Assembly: GCA_025057315.1 (NCBI GenBank)
Contig: JANWXW010000050.1
Span: 1 to 64,000 of the forward strand
From: Myxococcota bacterium
GTDB lineage: Bacteria; Myxococcota_A; Polyangia; Palsa-1104; JAEUJZ01
Direction of reading: 5' to 3'
DNA: 64,000 bases
Below are positions 52,436-61,681 of the stretch, in pieces. Numbering within the stretch: the stretch's first letter is position 1; every line of letters starts with the position of its first letter. The notes below the pieces were generated by a model. That model saw only the letters and a program-made list of their open reading frames with translations. It was not told the DNA's origin and searched no databases. The translations under genes and the position numbers were made by a program.

Positions 52436-54171
52436 AGGCCGAACAGGGTACCCGCCACCAGCGCCGCCGCGATGAGCAGGCTGAAGACGACCCAGTGCAG
52501 CGGCCGGAGCGCCAGCAGGGGGGGCAAGGCCGGCAGCGGTGATATCGCCGAGGGGGGGAGGGGCTTCTGCACCGGCGCCTGGGGGACCTCAGCCGGCAGG
52601 GCCTCGGTCGAGGCCGGTGAGGTAGGGGCCTCCGCCTCGGCTCCGAGCTCCGCCTCAGCTTCGAGCTCTGCCTCAGCCCCGAGCTCCGCTGGCTCCACCG
52701 TCCCCCGGCGGTCGTCAGCGATGGGCTGGGGCAGCGTCTCCCCCACGCCGCTCAGGTCTGGCAGACGCCAAACACCCAGCACGGCCTCGCCGCACAGCGC
52801 GCAGCAGCCAGCGTGAGCCAGGAGCGCTTCCTGGTCAGCCCGCGGCACCAGCCCCCGTACGACGTTCCCCCAGCTCCGGCTGAGCCGGGGCTCCAAGCAG
52901 ATCAGCTCGCCCGGATCCGGTTCGCCTGCCGCGGCCCGCAGCCGCTTGACCAGGGCCACCGTCTCCTCGGGCAGGAACTCGACGGGGCGGCGCAGCACAA
53001 ACCGCAGCAGCTTGTCCGGCGGTAGCGGCGGACCTGCCACAAGCAGCGCCAGGCCCAGCTCGATGAGGCTAACCTCCCCCTCGGTCAGCTCACGATGCAG
53101 GACGCGCAGCAAGGCCAGCAGGTGGCCACGCCAGGTGCGACCCAAGCGGCTCAAGGCCGGGTCGTCACCACTGCGGGCACCCCCCGGCAGAGGCCGAGGA
53201 CGCAGCCCGGCGACCAAGGTCCCCTCATCCAGAGGAGCAGGGCCCCTGGTGAGCCGATAGACTCCCACCGGGTCGCGCTCGTCGCGGCGCAGCAGCAGGG
53301 GCGACCAGGGCAGCGACGTCCGGCTGGGGCCCTCTGGCATCACCGGCAGCACCAGGCGGAGCACCGCGCTGAGCGCCTGCGCCAGCTCGCGCAGGCGCAG
53401 CGGATCGTCGGACGGCGGGCTGTGCAGTCTCAGCTGCGATGCCAGCTGCTCGGCTGAGATCACCCCCCCCGCCGGGGACCACAGCCGTCGCACCAGCTGC
53501 TCCAGCTGCCAGAAGTTGCCTCGCAGGGGCTGCTCGGCAAGCAGCTGCTGCGCACTGGCGTCCAGCTCGATGTTGCCTCCCTGGCGGCGGAGCAGCTCTT
53601 GGGCCAGCGGTCCGATCTCCTCCTTCCGCAGACGCAGCGGGGGGATGCGCACGCAACGATGGGCAAGACGGCTGAGCAGCTCTGCGCGCATGCCCACGTC
53701 CGCGGCTGACTGGGCGGCTGTGATGAGCACGATGCGCGCCGAGGGCGGGTTGGCCAGCAGATCCGCTACCATGGCCTGAAAACCCAGGTCTGCTACGCCG
53801 CCTTCGTCCAGCACCACGGTGCCGCCCGAGACTCGTCCCAACAGCGCCTCCAGCACCGGGCGTGCTCGGCGCGGCTCCTCCTGCCACAGGGCGAGGATGT
53901 CCTCCACTTCGGCGCGGTGCAGCATCAGCGGACCGTTGGCCTCGCTCCCTGACAGCGCATGCAGCGCCAGCGCAGCGGTGTGCCGCCCCGAGCCTGGCTC
54001 GCCGTACAGCCACAGGGGCTGCGGTGCCCGTGCCAACCGTCCGAGTTGCTCCAGCACCTCCTGCATCGCCGCACAACGCTGTGCCGACTGTTGCAGCAGC
54101 TGAGCCGCCGCACGCACCGCATCGCCCTCTGCCAACTTGCCGCGGTTCAGCCCCTCGATCTCAATCCACAT
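52396..54171 (-). CDS. Tail-anchored AAA protein related to sigma-54 activators, altered Walker A
   Basis: The AAA domain (about residues 30-255) resembles NtrC-type activators: LWLYGEPGSGRHTAALALHAL, GGTVVLDEGGVADLGFQAMVADLL, RIVLITAAQSAADVG, LSRLAHRCVRIPPLRLRKEEIG and LRGNFWQLEQLVRRLW. Walker A is GEPGSGRHT, with Arg in place of the catalytic Lys, and I find no GAFTGA sigma-54 loop, so classical activation is doubtful. A long helical part follows, then an acidic Ala/Glu repeat (ELGAEAELEAEAELGAEAEA), a Pro-rich linker and one membrane helix near the end (WVVFSLLIAAALVAGTLFGLYLG). No helix-turn-helix. Starts 7 nt after the TPR/AIM24 gene and is likely in one operon with it. Confidence 0.75.
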   Translation of the reverse strand: MWIEIEGLNRGKLAEGDAVRAAAQLLQQSAQRCAAMQEVLEQLGRLARAPQPLWLYGEPGSGRHTAALALHALSGSEANGPLMLHRAEVEDILALWQEEPRRARPVLEALLGRVSGGTVVLDEGGVADLGFQAMVADLLANPPSARIVLITAAQSAADVGMRAELLSRLAHRCVRIPPLRLRKEEIGPLAQELLRRQGGNIELDASAQQLLAEQPLRGNFWQLEQLVRRLWSPAGGVISAEQLASQLRLHSPPSDDPLRLRELAQALSAVLRLVLPVMPEGPSRTSLPWSPLLLRRDERDPVGVYRLTRGPAPLDEGTLVAGLRPRPLPGGARSGDDPALSRLGRTWRGHLLALLRVLHRELTEGEVSLIELGLALLVAGPPLPPDKLLRFVLRRPVEFLPEETVALVKRLRAAAGEPDPGELICLEPRLSRSWGNVVRGLVPRADQEALLAHAGCCALCGEAVLGVWRLPDLSGVGETLPQPIADDRRGTVEPAELGAEAELEAEAELGAEAEAPTSPASTEALPAEVPQAPVQKPLPPSAISPLPALPPLLALRPLHWVVFSLLIAAALVAGTLFGLYLGRAGTAASFP

Positions 54172-54178
54172 CGTTCAT

Positions 54179-55774
54179 TCAAGCGACCCCAGGGATGGGG
54201 GGAGGCGTCGGCTGGGCCGGATTGCCCTCCCGCGGCGGGGGCTCCACCAGCAAGAACCCCTCTCCGGTGCACTCGACGTAGGGGGTGGGCGATCCGTCTT
54301 CCCCCATAAGGAGGCTGGGGATGATGCGGCCTGTCCAGCCGACAAGTTGCTCGACCTCGATGAAGCACATCTGCCCAGCGGCCAGGCGCACTGTGAACAG
54401 GGGGCGCTCGGTGCGCACGACCAGCTGGCCGGTGCCGCGGAGCTGAACCATTCGGGCCAGCGCCTCGGGCAGCCCAGCGTGGCCTGGGGCCGGGCCTGAC
54501 CCCGGGATGCGGCCGTTTTCCCAATGCAAACTCTCCTCGAACGCAAACGTGCAAGCCTCGCGCAGGTAGACTGCCTCCTCGCTGAGCGAGATCGCCACAA
54601 AGTGGCCGCCGCGCGGGCTGATCACCATCATGCCGGTGCCCACCGCATAAAACAGCCCGGCTGGACCCTCGCCAAAGGTCTCGGGCAAGACGCGGCCGCG
54701 CGCGCGGCGCGACACCGGCTCGAAGGTAAGCTCACCGGTGGAGACCACGACGCCCAGGCTGCGCATGGGCAGGCGGCCGTTGATGCGCACGACGAGCAGA
54801 CCGCTGGCGGTCACACCAAAGGCGCTCCCATCGGTCGGCGGGGCCAGCTCGCGCTCCTGGAGAAATTGATTGAGCGACCGCGGTGCGTGTGCTGCTGAGG
54901 GAATCTGAGCCGGCGGCAGGGTACGTTCCTGAGGCACGGGAATCGGACGCAGGGGCGCGGGCGGGGTGGGTGGAGGAAGCTCCTGGGCCGGCGCCCGCAC
55001 CTGCCAGTCTCGGTCGGCTCCCCCGGACGTTGCCTCCGGCGGCCCAAAGGGCTGCTCCGCCTCCAGGGCGCGGGCGCTCGCTGCGATGGCGCGGCGGGCC
55101 TCAGCCACAGCCTCCCGGGCACGCGGCGAGGGCTGCGGTTCCAGCGGCACGGCGACGCGACCCGGGGAAGAGGCAGGCGGAGGGCTGGGCCCGGCAGGCG
55201 GCGGGCCTGCGGGGGGCGGCACCGGCTCCACCGACGGCCCCGCGACTCCCTCTTCACCGAGCATGCGATCAATCTGTCGTACCAAGTCCTCCTGGCCAGC
55301 GCGCTGGAGCACCTTGCGAGCCTTCGGCAAGTCGCCTGAGCGAAACAGGGCCAGGCCATAATAGGCCTGTGCGCGTGTATTTTGCGGCTCTACGCCCGCC
55401 ACCCAGCCCAGGTGCTGCACTGCCTCGGCCAGGTGGCCCAAGCGCAGCTCGACCAGCCCAAGATTGAGACGCAGCGATGGGTCCTCGCCGTGTGAGGCGA
55501 GCAGGGCCTCATAGACCGCGCGAGCCTCAGCAAACCGACCGGCACGGAAATGCAGCACGCCGAGCATGTTGCGGGCGCGTACATCGTGCGGCCAGCGCTC
55601 CAGCATAGCCGTGATCTCGGCTGCGGCCTCGTCGAGCCGATCACTGCGCAGGTGCTCTGCGGCGCGCCCCAGGCGCACCGCCAGTTCCTGCTCCTCTCCC
55701 TGTACCTCGAGTGAGCGAGCCACCCGGGGAGGGTCCAGGTTGGTTTCAGGGGTCAACGCCGAAGAGAGATCCAC
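54179..55774 (-). CDS. TPR and AIM24-domain protein
   Basis: GTG 55774 was chosen because a good promoter ends 6 nt before it; the frame continues upstream but looks unlike protein. N-terminal TPR array (LGRAAEHLRSDRLDEAAAEI; MLGVLHFRAGRFAEARAVYEA; LGLVELRLGHLAEAVQHLG), about residues 30-170. A Pro/Ala linker runs to about 330, then an AIM24 domain (LGVVVSTGELTFEPVSR; GLFYAVGTGMMVISPRGGHFVAISL). AIM24 is a beta-helix-like fold also found in mitochondrial AIM24 and bacterial TRAP-like proteins; its biochemical role is unclear. 531 aa, no signal peptide. First gene of an apparent operon with the AAA protein. Confidence 0.8.
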   Translation of the reverse strand: MDLSSALTPETNLDPPRVARSLEVQGEEQELAVRLGRAAEHLRSDRLDEAAAEITAMLERWPHDVRARNMLGVLHFRAGRFAEARAVYEALLASHGEDPSLRLNLGLVELRLGHLAEAVQHLGWVAGVEPQNTRAQAYYGLALFRSGDLPKARKVLQRAGQEDLVRQIDRMLGEEGVAGPSVEPVPPPAGPPPAGPSPPPASSPGRVAVPLEPQPSPRAREAVAEARRAIAASARALEAEQPFGPPEATSGGADRDWQVRAPAQELPPPTPPAPLRPIPVPQERTLPPAQIPSAAHAPRSLNQFLQERELAPPTDGSAFGVTASGLLVVRINGRLPMRSLGVVVSTGELTFEPVSRRARGRVLPETFGEGPAGLFYAVGTGMMVISPRGGHFVAISLSEEAVYLREACTFAFEESLHWENGRIPGSGPAPGHAGLPEALARMVQLRGTGQLVVRTERPLFTVRLAAGQMCFIEVEQLVGWTGRIIPSLLMGEDGSPTPYVECTGEGFLLVEPPPREGNPAQPTPPPIPGVA

Positions 55775-55780
55775 CCTCGC

Positions 55781-55809
55781 AAAGTATCCCCATCGTTGGC
55801 AACGGTCAA
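55781..55809 (-). promoter_or_regulatory. Promoter of the AIM24/AAA operon, leaderless
   Basis: On the minus strand TTGACC (55809-55804) and TACTTT (55786-55781) are 17 nt apart. The -10 ends 6 nt before GTG 55774. Confidence 0.6.
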
Positions 55810-56390
55810 CCGAGAATAATTCGCACAGATGTGCTCTAAGCTCGATGCGTGCAGGACATGCACGCAGTGTGCTCGACGAGACCCATGCCGCGGCCAAGCA
55901 GAGGGGTTTACATCGGGGGAGAGGCAAGTAGGATGATGACCGTCCCCCGGGCCTCGAGACCCTGGAGAACCATCGGATGAAGACTGCCTCGCAAGGACAT
56001 CCCCCTAAGCCGAAGGACAGCCAGCCGAGCGTCCTGTCCGGGTCCACTCCTTCGTCTGTTCACAGGGGCGACGCTGGCCCAGACACGCGGCGGCCACCTG
56101 TCCGCGTCCTGCACGGCGCGGTCGCAGGCGCCTGCGGGGACAGGCGCTCTATCGCCAGGTGGGAGGTCGCCTCTGGCAAGAGGTCATGCAGGCGCACGGG
56201 AGGCTGGCTACCCAATGAGATAGGAGTCTCTGTTCGCAACCACCCGATCGGTATCGAGGACCCGAGGATCGCGCCGAGGCACAGGGGCACCCGAGCACCC
56301 CACGTCGCCTTGTGGCAGCCTCTAGGCCCATGTGTCCGCCTGCCCCCGGTGCGCCACACCCACGAATCTAGACGAGCAGGCTGAACGGGC
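55810..56390. other. 0.6-kb gap without a credible gene
   Basis: Apart from the promoter region at its left edge, I see no frame with a ribosome site and protein-like composition. One basic 135-residue frame (55977-56384) is probably fortuitous. Confidence 0.45.
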
Positions 56391-57287
56391 ATGGCCATGC
56401 GGGACCAGCAGACGAGCCTCGGCCCAGCCTACTCCAGCGGGGCCCGTCTGGAGCTTCCGGGCAGCGACCTGTCTGCCTGGCGCCGTCGGGTCGAGCTGCT
56501 GCGCACGCTGCCCGACCTCGGGCACATCGAGGTATGGCTCGAGGAGCCGATGCCAGGAGAGGCCATGGTGGCCGCGCTGCGCAAGCTGTTGGAGGGAACC
56601 AGGGTGTTGTTGCAGGGGCCCTACTTGCAGCTCTCGATGATCTCCCACCATGACCTGGTCCGCGGCGCGGCGGCCGAGGTGTACCGGCAGACCTTGGCGC
56701 TGGCTGATGCGCTGGATGCACCCTTGGTCACGCTGCGCGCCGGGACGCTGCCATTCCTGCTGGCAGAAAACCGGGCACTGGACCAGCTGGCGGCCATGTT
56801 TGCCGCGCTTCGCGCGACGGGTTGTCGGGCCGAACCCCTGCTGTGGGGAGGCGTCGATTCCATCGCCGCAGGGTCCAATCTGCGGTGGGGCAGGGTGCTG
56901 GCCTCGCCCTATCCTGCTTCGCTGGAGGAGCTGCGGCGGGCGCTGGAACGCATGCCTGAGCTGCGCATCACCCTCGATGTGGGCACCTGCGTGAGCGGTC
57001 GACAGAACTGGATCGCCTTTTTGCGCTCGCAGGCGGTGCGCATCGCTGCGATCCACTTGCATGACGCGGAGCCGGGGGGAGCCGCGGAGCTGCGTCTGGG
57101 CATGGGGGCGATGGACCCCTTTGCCCTGGCGCGGCTGCTGCGGGCGCTGGGCTTCTCTGGGTTTGTCACGCTGGTCACCTCAGAGGACGAGGACACGGTT
57201 GCATCTTGGCAGTTGTGGCGGCAGGCCCAGGCGGAGGCTGCCCAGGAGACCACGGCGACGCTGGAGGCCGTGCGCAAACCCGGCTAG
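56391..57287 (+). CDS. Sugar phosphate isomerase/AP endonuclease-like TIM barrel
   Basis: 298 aa from ATG 56391. TIM-barrel pattern of the xylose isomerase/AP endonuclease family 2 group: LGHIEVWLEEPMPGE, VLLQGPYLQLSMISHHDL, ALADALDAPLVTLRAGTLP, LRITLDVGTCVSG (metal Asp strand), IAAIHLHDAEPGG (metal His) and FSGFVTLVTSEDED. Family members are isomerases, epimerases or nucleases that bind a divalent metal. The expected Glu ligand pattern is incomplete, so the activity is unassigned. Stands alone between non-coding gaps. Confidence 0.7.
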   Translation: MAMRDQQTSLGPAYSSGARLELPGSDLSAWRRRVELLRTLPDLGHIEVWLEEPMPGEAMVAALRKLLEGTRVLLQGPYLQLSMISHHDLVRGAAAEVYRQTLALADALDAPLVTLRAGTLPFLLAENRALDQLAAMFAALRATGCRAEPLLWGGVDSIAAGSNLRWGRVLASPYPASLEELRRALERMPELRITLDVGTCVSGRQNWIAFLRSQAVRIAAIHLHDAEPGGAAELRLGMGAMDPFALARLLRALGFSGFVTLVTSEDEDTVASWQLWRQAQAEAAQETTATLEAVRKPG

Positions 57288-57393
57288 GTCCCAAACCGTC
57301 GGCTCGCGCAACATGCCGAGGGCGCAGGGGGAGGACTCCGGGGGGTTCACCGGTGGCACGGCCGCCCCCCCTCGGACCTGTGGCAGGATGGAC

Positions 57394-57975
57394 CTAGAAG
57401 CGGCCCAGGCGGCGCATGGCCACAGCCAGGCGCTTGGCATCCACCAGGTACAGGATGGATCCGGTCAGCGTCAGGACCGAGCCAGCCACAGAGGACCATA
57501 GGGCAGCTTGCGGGTGGTCTGGCACATACCCCGAGGTGGCCCCAAAGAAGTAGGCCGTGCCGATGCTCAGCAGGCCCGCCACACCCAGGGCGGTGCCCGC
57601 CGCAAAGAGACCCCGTCCCACCGGCGCACCGAGCGCTTCCATGGCATTGTGCTGCAGCCCCAGACCCGTGGCAGACAGCACGAAGCTGAGAGCATGCGCC
57701 CCTGACCCGCTCATGGCCAGGATGCTGCCCGTCTGCACGTCGTACAGCCCCCCTGTGACAATCCCTGCGACGACCAGGCCACTGCCCATAAGACCCACGA
57801 TGGTCCCGGCGGCGTACAGCGAGCGGCCGGTGCGCCACTCCGACAGCGCCTGCGCTTGCGCTGGGGCCGGCAGCGCCTGTGCCCGCAGGTTCGTCGGGGC
57901 TGCCGTGGCCAGGGTCAACACAAGGACAGCCAGCCGGGGAGCCCAGGACAGACAGACCGAGACGGAAGAGGCCAT
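57394..57975 (-). CDS. Hypothetical exported or membrane protein
   Basis: 193 aa. Signal peptide (LAVLVLTLATAAPTNLRAQA), then three or four hydrophobic segments (LYAAGTIVGLMGSGLVVAGI, ALSFVLSATGLGL, GLFAAGTALGVAGLLSIG, LWSSVAGSVLTLTGSILYLV) rich in Gly and Ala, and a basic C-terminus. Family not recognised. The -10-like TATACT ends 5 nt before the ATG. Lies 35 nt after the rlmE stop on the same strand. Confidence 0.7.
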   Translation of the reverse strand: MASSVSVCLSWAPRLAVLVLTLATAAPTNLRAQALPAPAQAQALSEWRTGRSLYAAGTIVGLMGSGLVVAGIVTGGLYDVQTGSILAMSGSGAHALSFVLSATGLGLQHNAMEALGAPVGRGLFAAGTALGVAGLLSIGTAYFFGATSGYVPDHPQAALWSSVAGSVLTLTGSILYLVDAKRLAVAMRRLGRF

Positions 57976-57980
57976 GATTC

Positions 57981-57986
57981 AGTATA
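57981..57986 (-). promoter_or_regulatory. Candidate -10 box of 57975, leaderless
   Basis: On the minus strand TATACT lies 5 nt before the ATG, in the short gap after rlmE. No clear -35. Confidence 0.4.
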
Positions 57987-58009
57987 GCCTGGCCGGTCGG
58001 GGCGCGGCA

Positions 58010-58618
58010 TCACTTCCGCCCCAGGCCGACCACGTATTGCTCCAAAGAGCCCTGCCGACTTCCCTCTGGTCGGATGATACGCACCTTGTTGAAGGCCCCC
58101 CGACAGCGTTGCAGAAGGTCCTGCCACCCTGGTCCTTGGAAGAGCTTGCCGCAGAAGCTGCCCCCGGGGGCCAGCAGTGCTTCGGCCAGCTCCAGCGCGC
58201 GGGCAAACAGGGCCTCGGACCGCGCTTGGTCCGTCGAGCGCACGCCCGTGGTGTCGGGCGCCATGTCAGACAAGACCACATCAAAAGCCGGCAGGGAACC
58301 GAGCAACACCTGGGGCGCGAGGTCAAACACATCCCCCACCACCTGGCGCACACCCGGAGAAGGGATGGGTACCTCTAGGGGAAAGCGGTCCACCCCCACG
58401 AGCACCCCCGTCGGGCCTACGATGCGGGCCGTGTATTGCAGCCACGATCCGGGCCAGCACCCCAGATCGAGGACCCGCATCCCCCGCCGGAGCAGGCCGG
58501 TGCGGCGGTCCACTTCCGCAAGCTTGTAGACGGCCCGCCCCGCGAACCCCTCGCGCCGGGCACGCTCGTAGAAGAAATCGTGGCGGGCAGCGCGGTTGCG
58601 GAGCTTGCCGGTGGGCAA
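58010..58618 (-). CDS. rlmE: 23S rRNA 2'-O-methyltransferase RlmE (FtsJ)
   Basis: Methylates U2552 of 23S rRNA (E. coli numbering). The K-D-K catalytic residues are in [23 protein letters not shown] and [16 protein letters not shown] motif [18 protein letters not shown]. 202 aa. Start is TTG 58618, the first initiator after the rplC stop 5 nt away, and it lacks a strong ribosome site, suggesting coupling to rplC. Pairing an rRNA methyltransferase with a 50S protein is sensible but is not the usual operon. Confidence 0.9.
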   Translation of the reverse strand: MPTGKLRNRAARHDFFYERARREGFAGRAVYKLAEVDRRTGLLRRGMRVLDLGCWPGSWLQYTARIVGPTGVLVGVDRFPLEVPIPSPGVRQVVGDVFDLAPQVLLGSLPAFDVVLSDMAPDTTGVRSTDQARSEALFARALELAEALLAPGGSFCGKLFQGPGWQDLLQRCRGAFNKVRIIRPEGSRQGSLEQYVVGLGRK

Positions 58619-58623
58619 TGGGG

Positions 58624-59364
58624 CTACTTCTTCTTGGCCGGCGCCTTCTTGGCCACCGCAGCCTTCTTGGCCTTCGGGGTCTCCTCGGCCTCGCCGAAGC
58701 GGACCGGGCCGGTGCGCTTGGTGGCGTTGCGCACCATGACCCAGCCGTTCTTGGCGCCCGGGACCGCGCCGCGGACGATCAACAGGCCCTCCTCCTCTAG
58801 GACCTGCATCAGCGCCAGGTTCTGGACGGTGCACCGCACATGCCCCATGTGCCCGCTCATGCGCTTGCCCTTGTGCACCCGGCCCGGGGTCAGGCGGCAG
58901 CCAATGGAGCCGCCATGGCGGAAGAACTCGTGCGTGCCGTGGCTGTTGCGCGAGCCGCCCATGTGGTGGCGCTTCATGACACCCTGGTAGCCCTTGCCCT
59001 TGGTCACGCCGGTCACATCGACGAAGGTGCCGGGCTTGAAGATCTTGGACAGGGGCACCGGCTTGCCAATCTCGAACTCGTCGAGCTGTTTGGGATCGAG
59101 GCGAATCTCGCGAATCAGCCGTGGTGGGCGGACATCGGGCAGCTTGGCCACGCGACCCAGTTCGGGCTTGTTGCACAGCCGCAGCGGCTTCTCCCCATAC
59201 CCCAGGCGGATGGCAGCGTAGCCGTCCTTGTCCGGCGTGCGCTTGCCAAGGACCACGCAGCCCCCAGCGTGAATCACCGTGACGCCCGTGCGTTCGCCTC
59301 GCTCGCCGAAAATCTGTGTCATGCCGAGCTTTTTGCCGATGAGGCCCGTGCGCAGAGCGGCCAT
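58624..59364 (-). CDS. rplC: 50S ribosomal protein L3
   Basis: Full L3: [17 protein letters not shown] at the start, [55 protein letters not shown] and the C-terminal [18 protein letters not shown], then a Lys/Ala tail. 246 aa. ATG 59364 has AAGGG upstream. L3 is normally the second gene of the S10 operon (rpsJ-rplC-rplD-rplW). Here it is alone with rlmE, with its own promoter and leader. Either the operon was broken up or this is a second copy. Confidence 0.95.
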   Translation of the reverse strand: MAALRTGLIGKKLGMTQIFGERGERTGVTVIHAGGCVVLGKRTPDKDGYAAIRLGYGEKPLRLCNKPELGRVAKLPDVRPPRLIREIRLDPKQLDEFEIGKPVPLSKIFKPGTFVDVTGVTKGKGYQGVMKRHHMGGSRNSHGTHEFFRHGGSIGCRLTPGRVHKGKRMSGHMGHVRCTVQNLALMQVLEEEGLLIVRGAVPGAKNGWVMVRNATKRTGPVRFGEAEETPKAKKAAVAKKAPAKKK

Positions 59365-59402
59365 GTCCCTTCTGTCTCCTGATGGTTCTTGCAGTCGTAG
59401 GC

Positions 59403-59420
59403 CCACCGCCGTGCCGGTGG
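59403..59420 (-). promoter_or_regulatory. Hairpin in the rplC leader
   Basis: CCACCG (59403-59408) pairs with CGGTGG (59415-59420) between promoter and start codon of rplC. It may be an autoregulatory target, as for other ribosomal protein leaders. Confidence 0.3.
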
Positions 59421-59428
59421 AGCAGGCA

Positions 59429-59457
59429 TTTCTATCTTGAAGATAGGGGGCCGTCAA
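59429..59457 (-). promoter_or_regulatory. Promoter of rplC-rlmE with internal palindrome
   Basis: On the minus strand TTGACG (59457-59452) and TAGAAA (59434-59429) are 17 nt apart. The spacer and -10 contain a 15-nt perfect hairpin-type palindrome, CTATCTT-G-AAGATAG (59432-59446), which could be a regulator site. The rest of 59458-59793 shows nothing. Confidence 0.5.
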
Positions 59458-59793
59458 GCGATATCTGCAGTCGGGCAGGGAGGTGCCGCAGCAGCAGACG
59501 GTGGCCCCTGCAGGGGGCGAAGCACCGACCGAGCCCTCACCAGGGACCTGCCCAGCCCACCTGGCGGGCCGCGGCGATTCCGCTGCAGCCGCCCACCACA
59601 ACCGCCCCACCGTGACTGCCAAATCGAATGTCTGGATCAAAATCAAATCATCAAATCGGGTGAAGCCCGTCGGACCGGAGCGGCCGGTTTCGTCGCGTAA
59701 TGCCGGCCGGCACCGCAACCGGTGCAAGCAGGTGGAAGGCTCACCCCGTCCCGCGCAGCATAGGGATCGGCCCCCATGGGAACATTGGGGATA

Positions 59794-60507
59794 TCAGTTC
59801 TTGCAACAGAGCAGGCCGCCGCGATCCGTGTTGGTGTGGGTAGCATCGCCCAGGCCGGTCTGACAGCTCCAGCCCTGGACCAGATTATTGTTGCAGGGAA
59901 CAAAGGTCTTGAGCCCGTGGCAATCGTTATTAGCAACGATGGTGCCGGGGCCCATCGGATAGCCAGCGCGTGCCTCTGTGCCACAGCCGACAAGGACCGG
60001 GTCCTCCCCTTTCATGGAGTTGGGCGGGCAGACAAGCTCCTGGGTCATGTCCTTCTTGATGTTGATGGCGGCCGGGATGTTAGCCGCGAAGAAGCCGCGC
60101 AGGTTCTTGCAGAGGTTGTTATCGAGCTTACCTAGAAGCTTCTGCTCACTCGAGCTACATACTTTATAGTCGTTCGGACAGATGCCGGAATTGTTGAAGT
60201 TGCCCATCGTGAAGCTGCCTTTGCACGCCAGGATGTGTTGATGGCCCAGGGACGTGCAGTGGGCCGACCCGGCCATGTCCGCAGGGCCGTCCGGGGCTGG
60301 CGGTGCCTTCAGGTCGGCGGTCTCCGACAAGCCTGGCGAGTCTCCCGGAGCTCCGGCCTCGCTCGGGTCCACACATCGGCCTGCGACGCACACAAAGCCA
60401 CCCGGACAGACATCCGTGGGCTGATCGCATCGGTATTTGCCAGAGGCAAAGTTGGGCTGATAGCAGGACGTAGCTGTCAGCAGGGGGACCAGAAGCCATG
60501 GACGCAT
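59794..60507 (-). CDS. Cys-rich lipoprotein
   Basis: ATG 60507 with GGAGGT upstream. Lipobox TATSC, then a small Cys-rich module CDQPTDVCPGGFVCVAGRC often found in myxobacterial surface proteins, an acidic/Pro linker, and a second domain of about 150 residues with eight or more Cys (CKGSFTMGNFNNSGICPND; VLVGCGTEARAGYPMGPG; TDRGGLLCCKN). It is likely disulfide-rich and outside the cytoplasm. Function unknown. The ATG overlaps the stop of the TPR gene (TGATG). Confidence 0.75.
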   Translation of the reverse strand: MRPWLLVPLLTATSCYQPNFASGKYRCDQPTDVCPGGFVCVAGRCVDPSEAGAPGDSPGLSETADLKAPPAPDGPADMAGSAHCTSLGHQHILACKGSFTMGNFNNSGICPNDYKVCSSSEQKLLGKLDNNLCKNLRGFFAANIPAAINIKKDMTQELVCPPNSMKGEDPVLVGCGTEARAGYPMGPGTIVANNDCHGLKTFVPCNNNLVQGWSCQTGLGDATHTNTDRGGLLCCKN

Positions 60508-61277
60508 CAGAACCTCCCGTACAGGACCACACCGGTGCCGGCTGCCTGGACCCGCAGCGCCTCCCGGGATGGCGCCTGTTCCTTGCGAAGCTTCAGCCAC
60601 CATACCGTCGTCCAAGCCGCACCGCCGGCCAGGGCCAGGGCGCCCACCACGTCGAAGAAAATGGCCGCGCCCTGCAGCGAGCGGCCACGGCTGTCCAGGG
60701 CCGGATCGAACCGCTCGGCTGACTCCACCTGCCGTGCGGTGGCCAGAGCCCCTCCACCCAGGCCGATGCCGACGACCAGCAGGGCCGCACCGCCCCCGAG
60801 CAGGCTCAAGGTGGGCCAGGGCGGGAGCCTAGGGCCTGTGCGTCGGGGGGCAGGGGGGGGCGAAGGCGGTGCCTGGGGCACTGGCGACACCGGCGGTGCC
60901 TGGGGGACCGACGGCGGCCTGGCCTCGCTGCGCAGGCGCTCTACCTCGGCCTCCACCTCGCGGCGGTCCGGCGCGTCCGGCTTCTCGTGCAGGTAGCGCT
61001 CGAAGTAGGCGGCGGCCTCGCCCGGCTGGCCCATCTTCTCGGCGACGCGGCCGAGGTTGAACAGCAAGTCCGGCAGCCGCGACAGATGGTAGGCGGCGGT
61101 AAACTCCACAAGGGCCTCGGCGTACTTGCCCTGGCTGTAGAAGGCGGCCCCGCTGTTGTAGTGACGGCGGGCTGCATCCAGGACATCGGCAGGAAGATCG
61201 GCCGCACGGCAGGGGCAATTTAGACCCACTGTCACCAGCAGCGCCACGAGCGCGCTCCAGGTGAAAGTCCATCGCAT
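60507..61277 (-). CDS. TPR protein with signal peptide and membrane segments
   Basis: ATG 61277. Signal peptide (WTFTWSALVALLVTVGLNCPC), TPR region (ARRHYNSGAAFYSQGKYAEALVEFTAAYH; LLFNLGRVAEKMGQPGEAAAYFERYL), a Pro-rich linker, two hydrophobic helices (LLGGGAALLVVGIGLGGGALA and FFDVVGALALAGGAAWTTVWW), and a short tail. 256 aa. This layout (TPR at one end, Pro linker, two helices) is common in myxobacterial envelope proteins. Cotranslated with the Cys-rich lipoprotein. Confidence 0.75.
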   Translation of the reverse strand: MRWTFTWSALVALLVTVGLNCPCRAADLPADVLDAARRHYNSGAAFYSQGKYAEALVEFTAAYHLSRLPDLLFNLGRVAEKMGQPGEAAAYFERYLHEKPDAPDRREVEAEVERLRSEARPPSVPQAPPVSPVPQAPPSPPPAPRRTGPRLPPWPTLSLLGGGAALLVVGIGLGGGALATARQVESAERFDPALDSRGRSLQGAAIFFDVVGALALAGGAAWTTVWWLKLRKEQAPSREALRVQAAGTGVVLYGRF

Positions 61278-61681
61278 GGGGCACCCCGATCGGCAAGAGC
61301 GAGAAGACGACAAGCTCATCTTATCACGCCGCAAGCTACATGCCATGGGAGCTGCCCCCAGCGGCCACACGTTCGTCGAGGCATTCCCGGACCGGGCCTG
61401 TCCCGGCTGGTTCAACCCATGTCCCGTTCGGACCAGCCCTGAGGTGGTTCCAGAGGGCGCGCAGCGATGGGGGCTTCGCGGCCGGGCCAGCGGCGGCGCC
61501 GGGCTGCAGCGCTCTCTTGCTGGCATCGTGCCCGGGCACCAGGCCGGGTGGCTGCTCGGGGTGGGTGCAGGCCCGGTGGGGCCCCGTGGAGCCGACTGGA
61601 GAGGATGTGACGGAAGCGGTGGGGCCTGAACGGGTAGGCCTGGGACCAGGGGCGCGACCCAATCGCCCGGCGCTTGACAGC
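61278..61681. other. 0.4-kb gap, nothing recognised
   Basis: GC-rich with no convincing frame. A TTGACA at 61674-61679 at its right edge could be a -35 box for the next small gene, but no -10 is at proper spacing. Confidence 0.4.

Noticed and set aside
55977..56384. Basic 135-residue frame upstream of the TIM-barrel gene
   Set aside because: No ribosome site, Arg/His/Pro-rich throughout, and no structure-like pattern.
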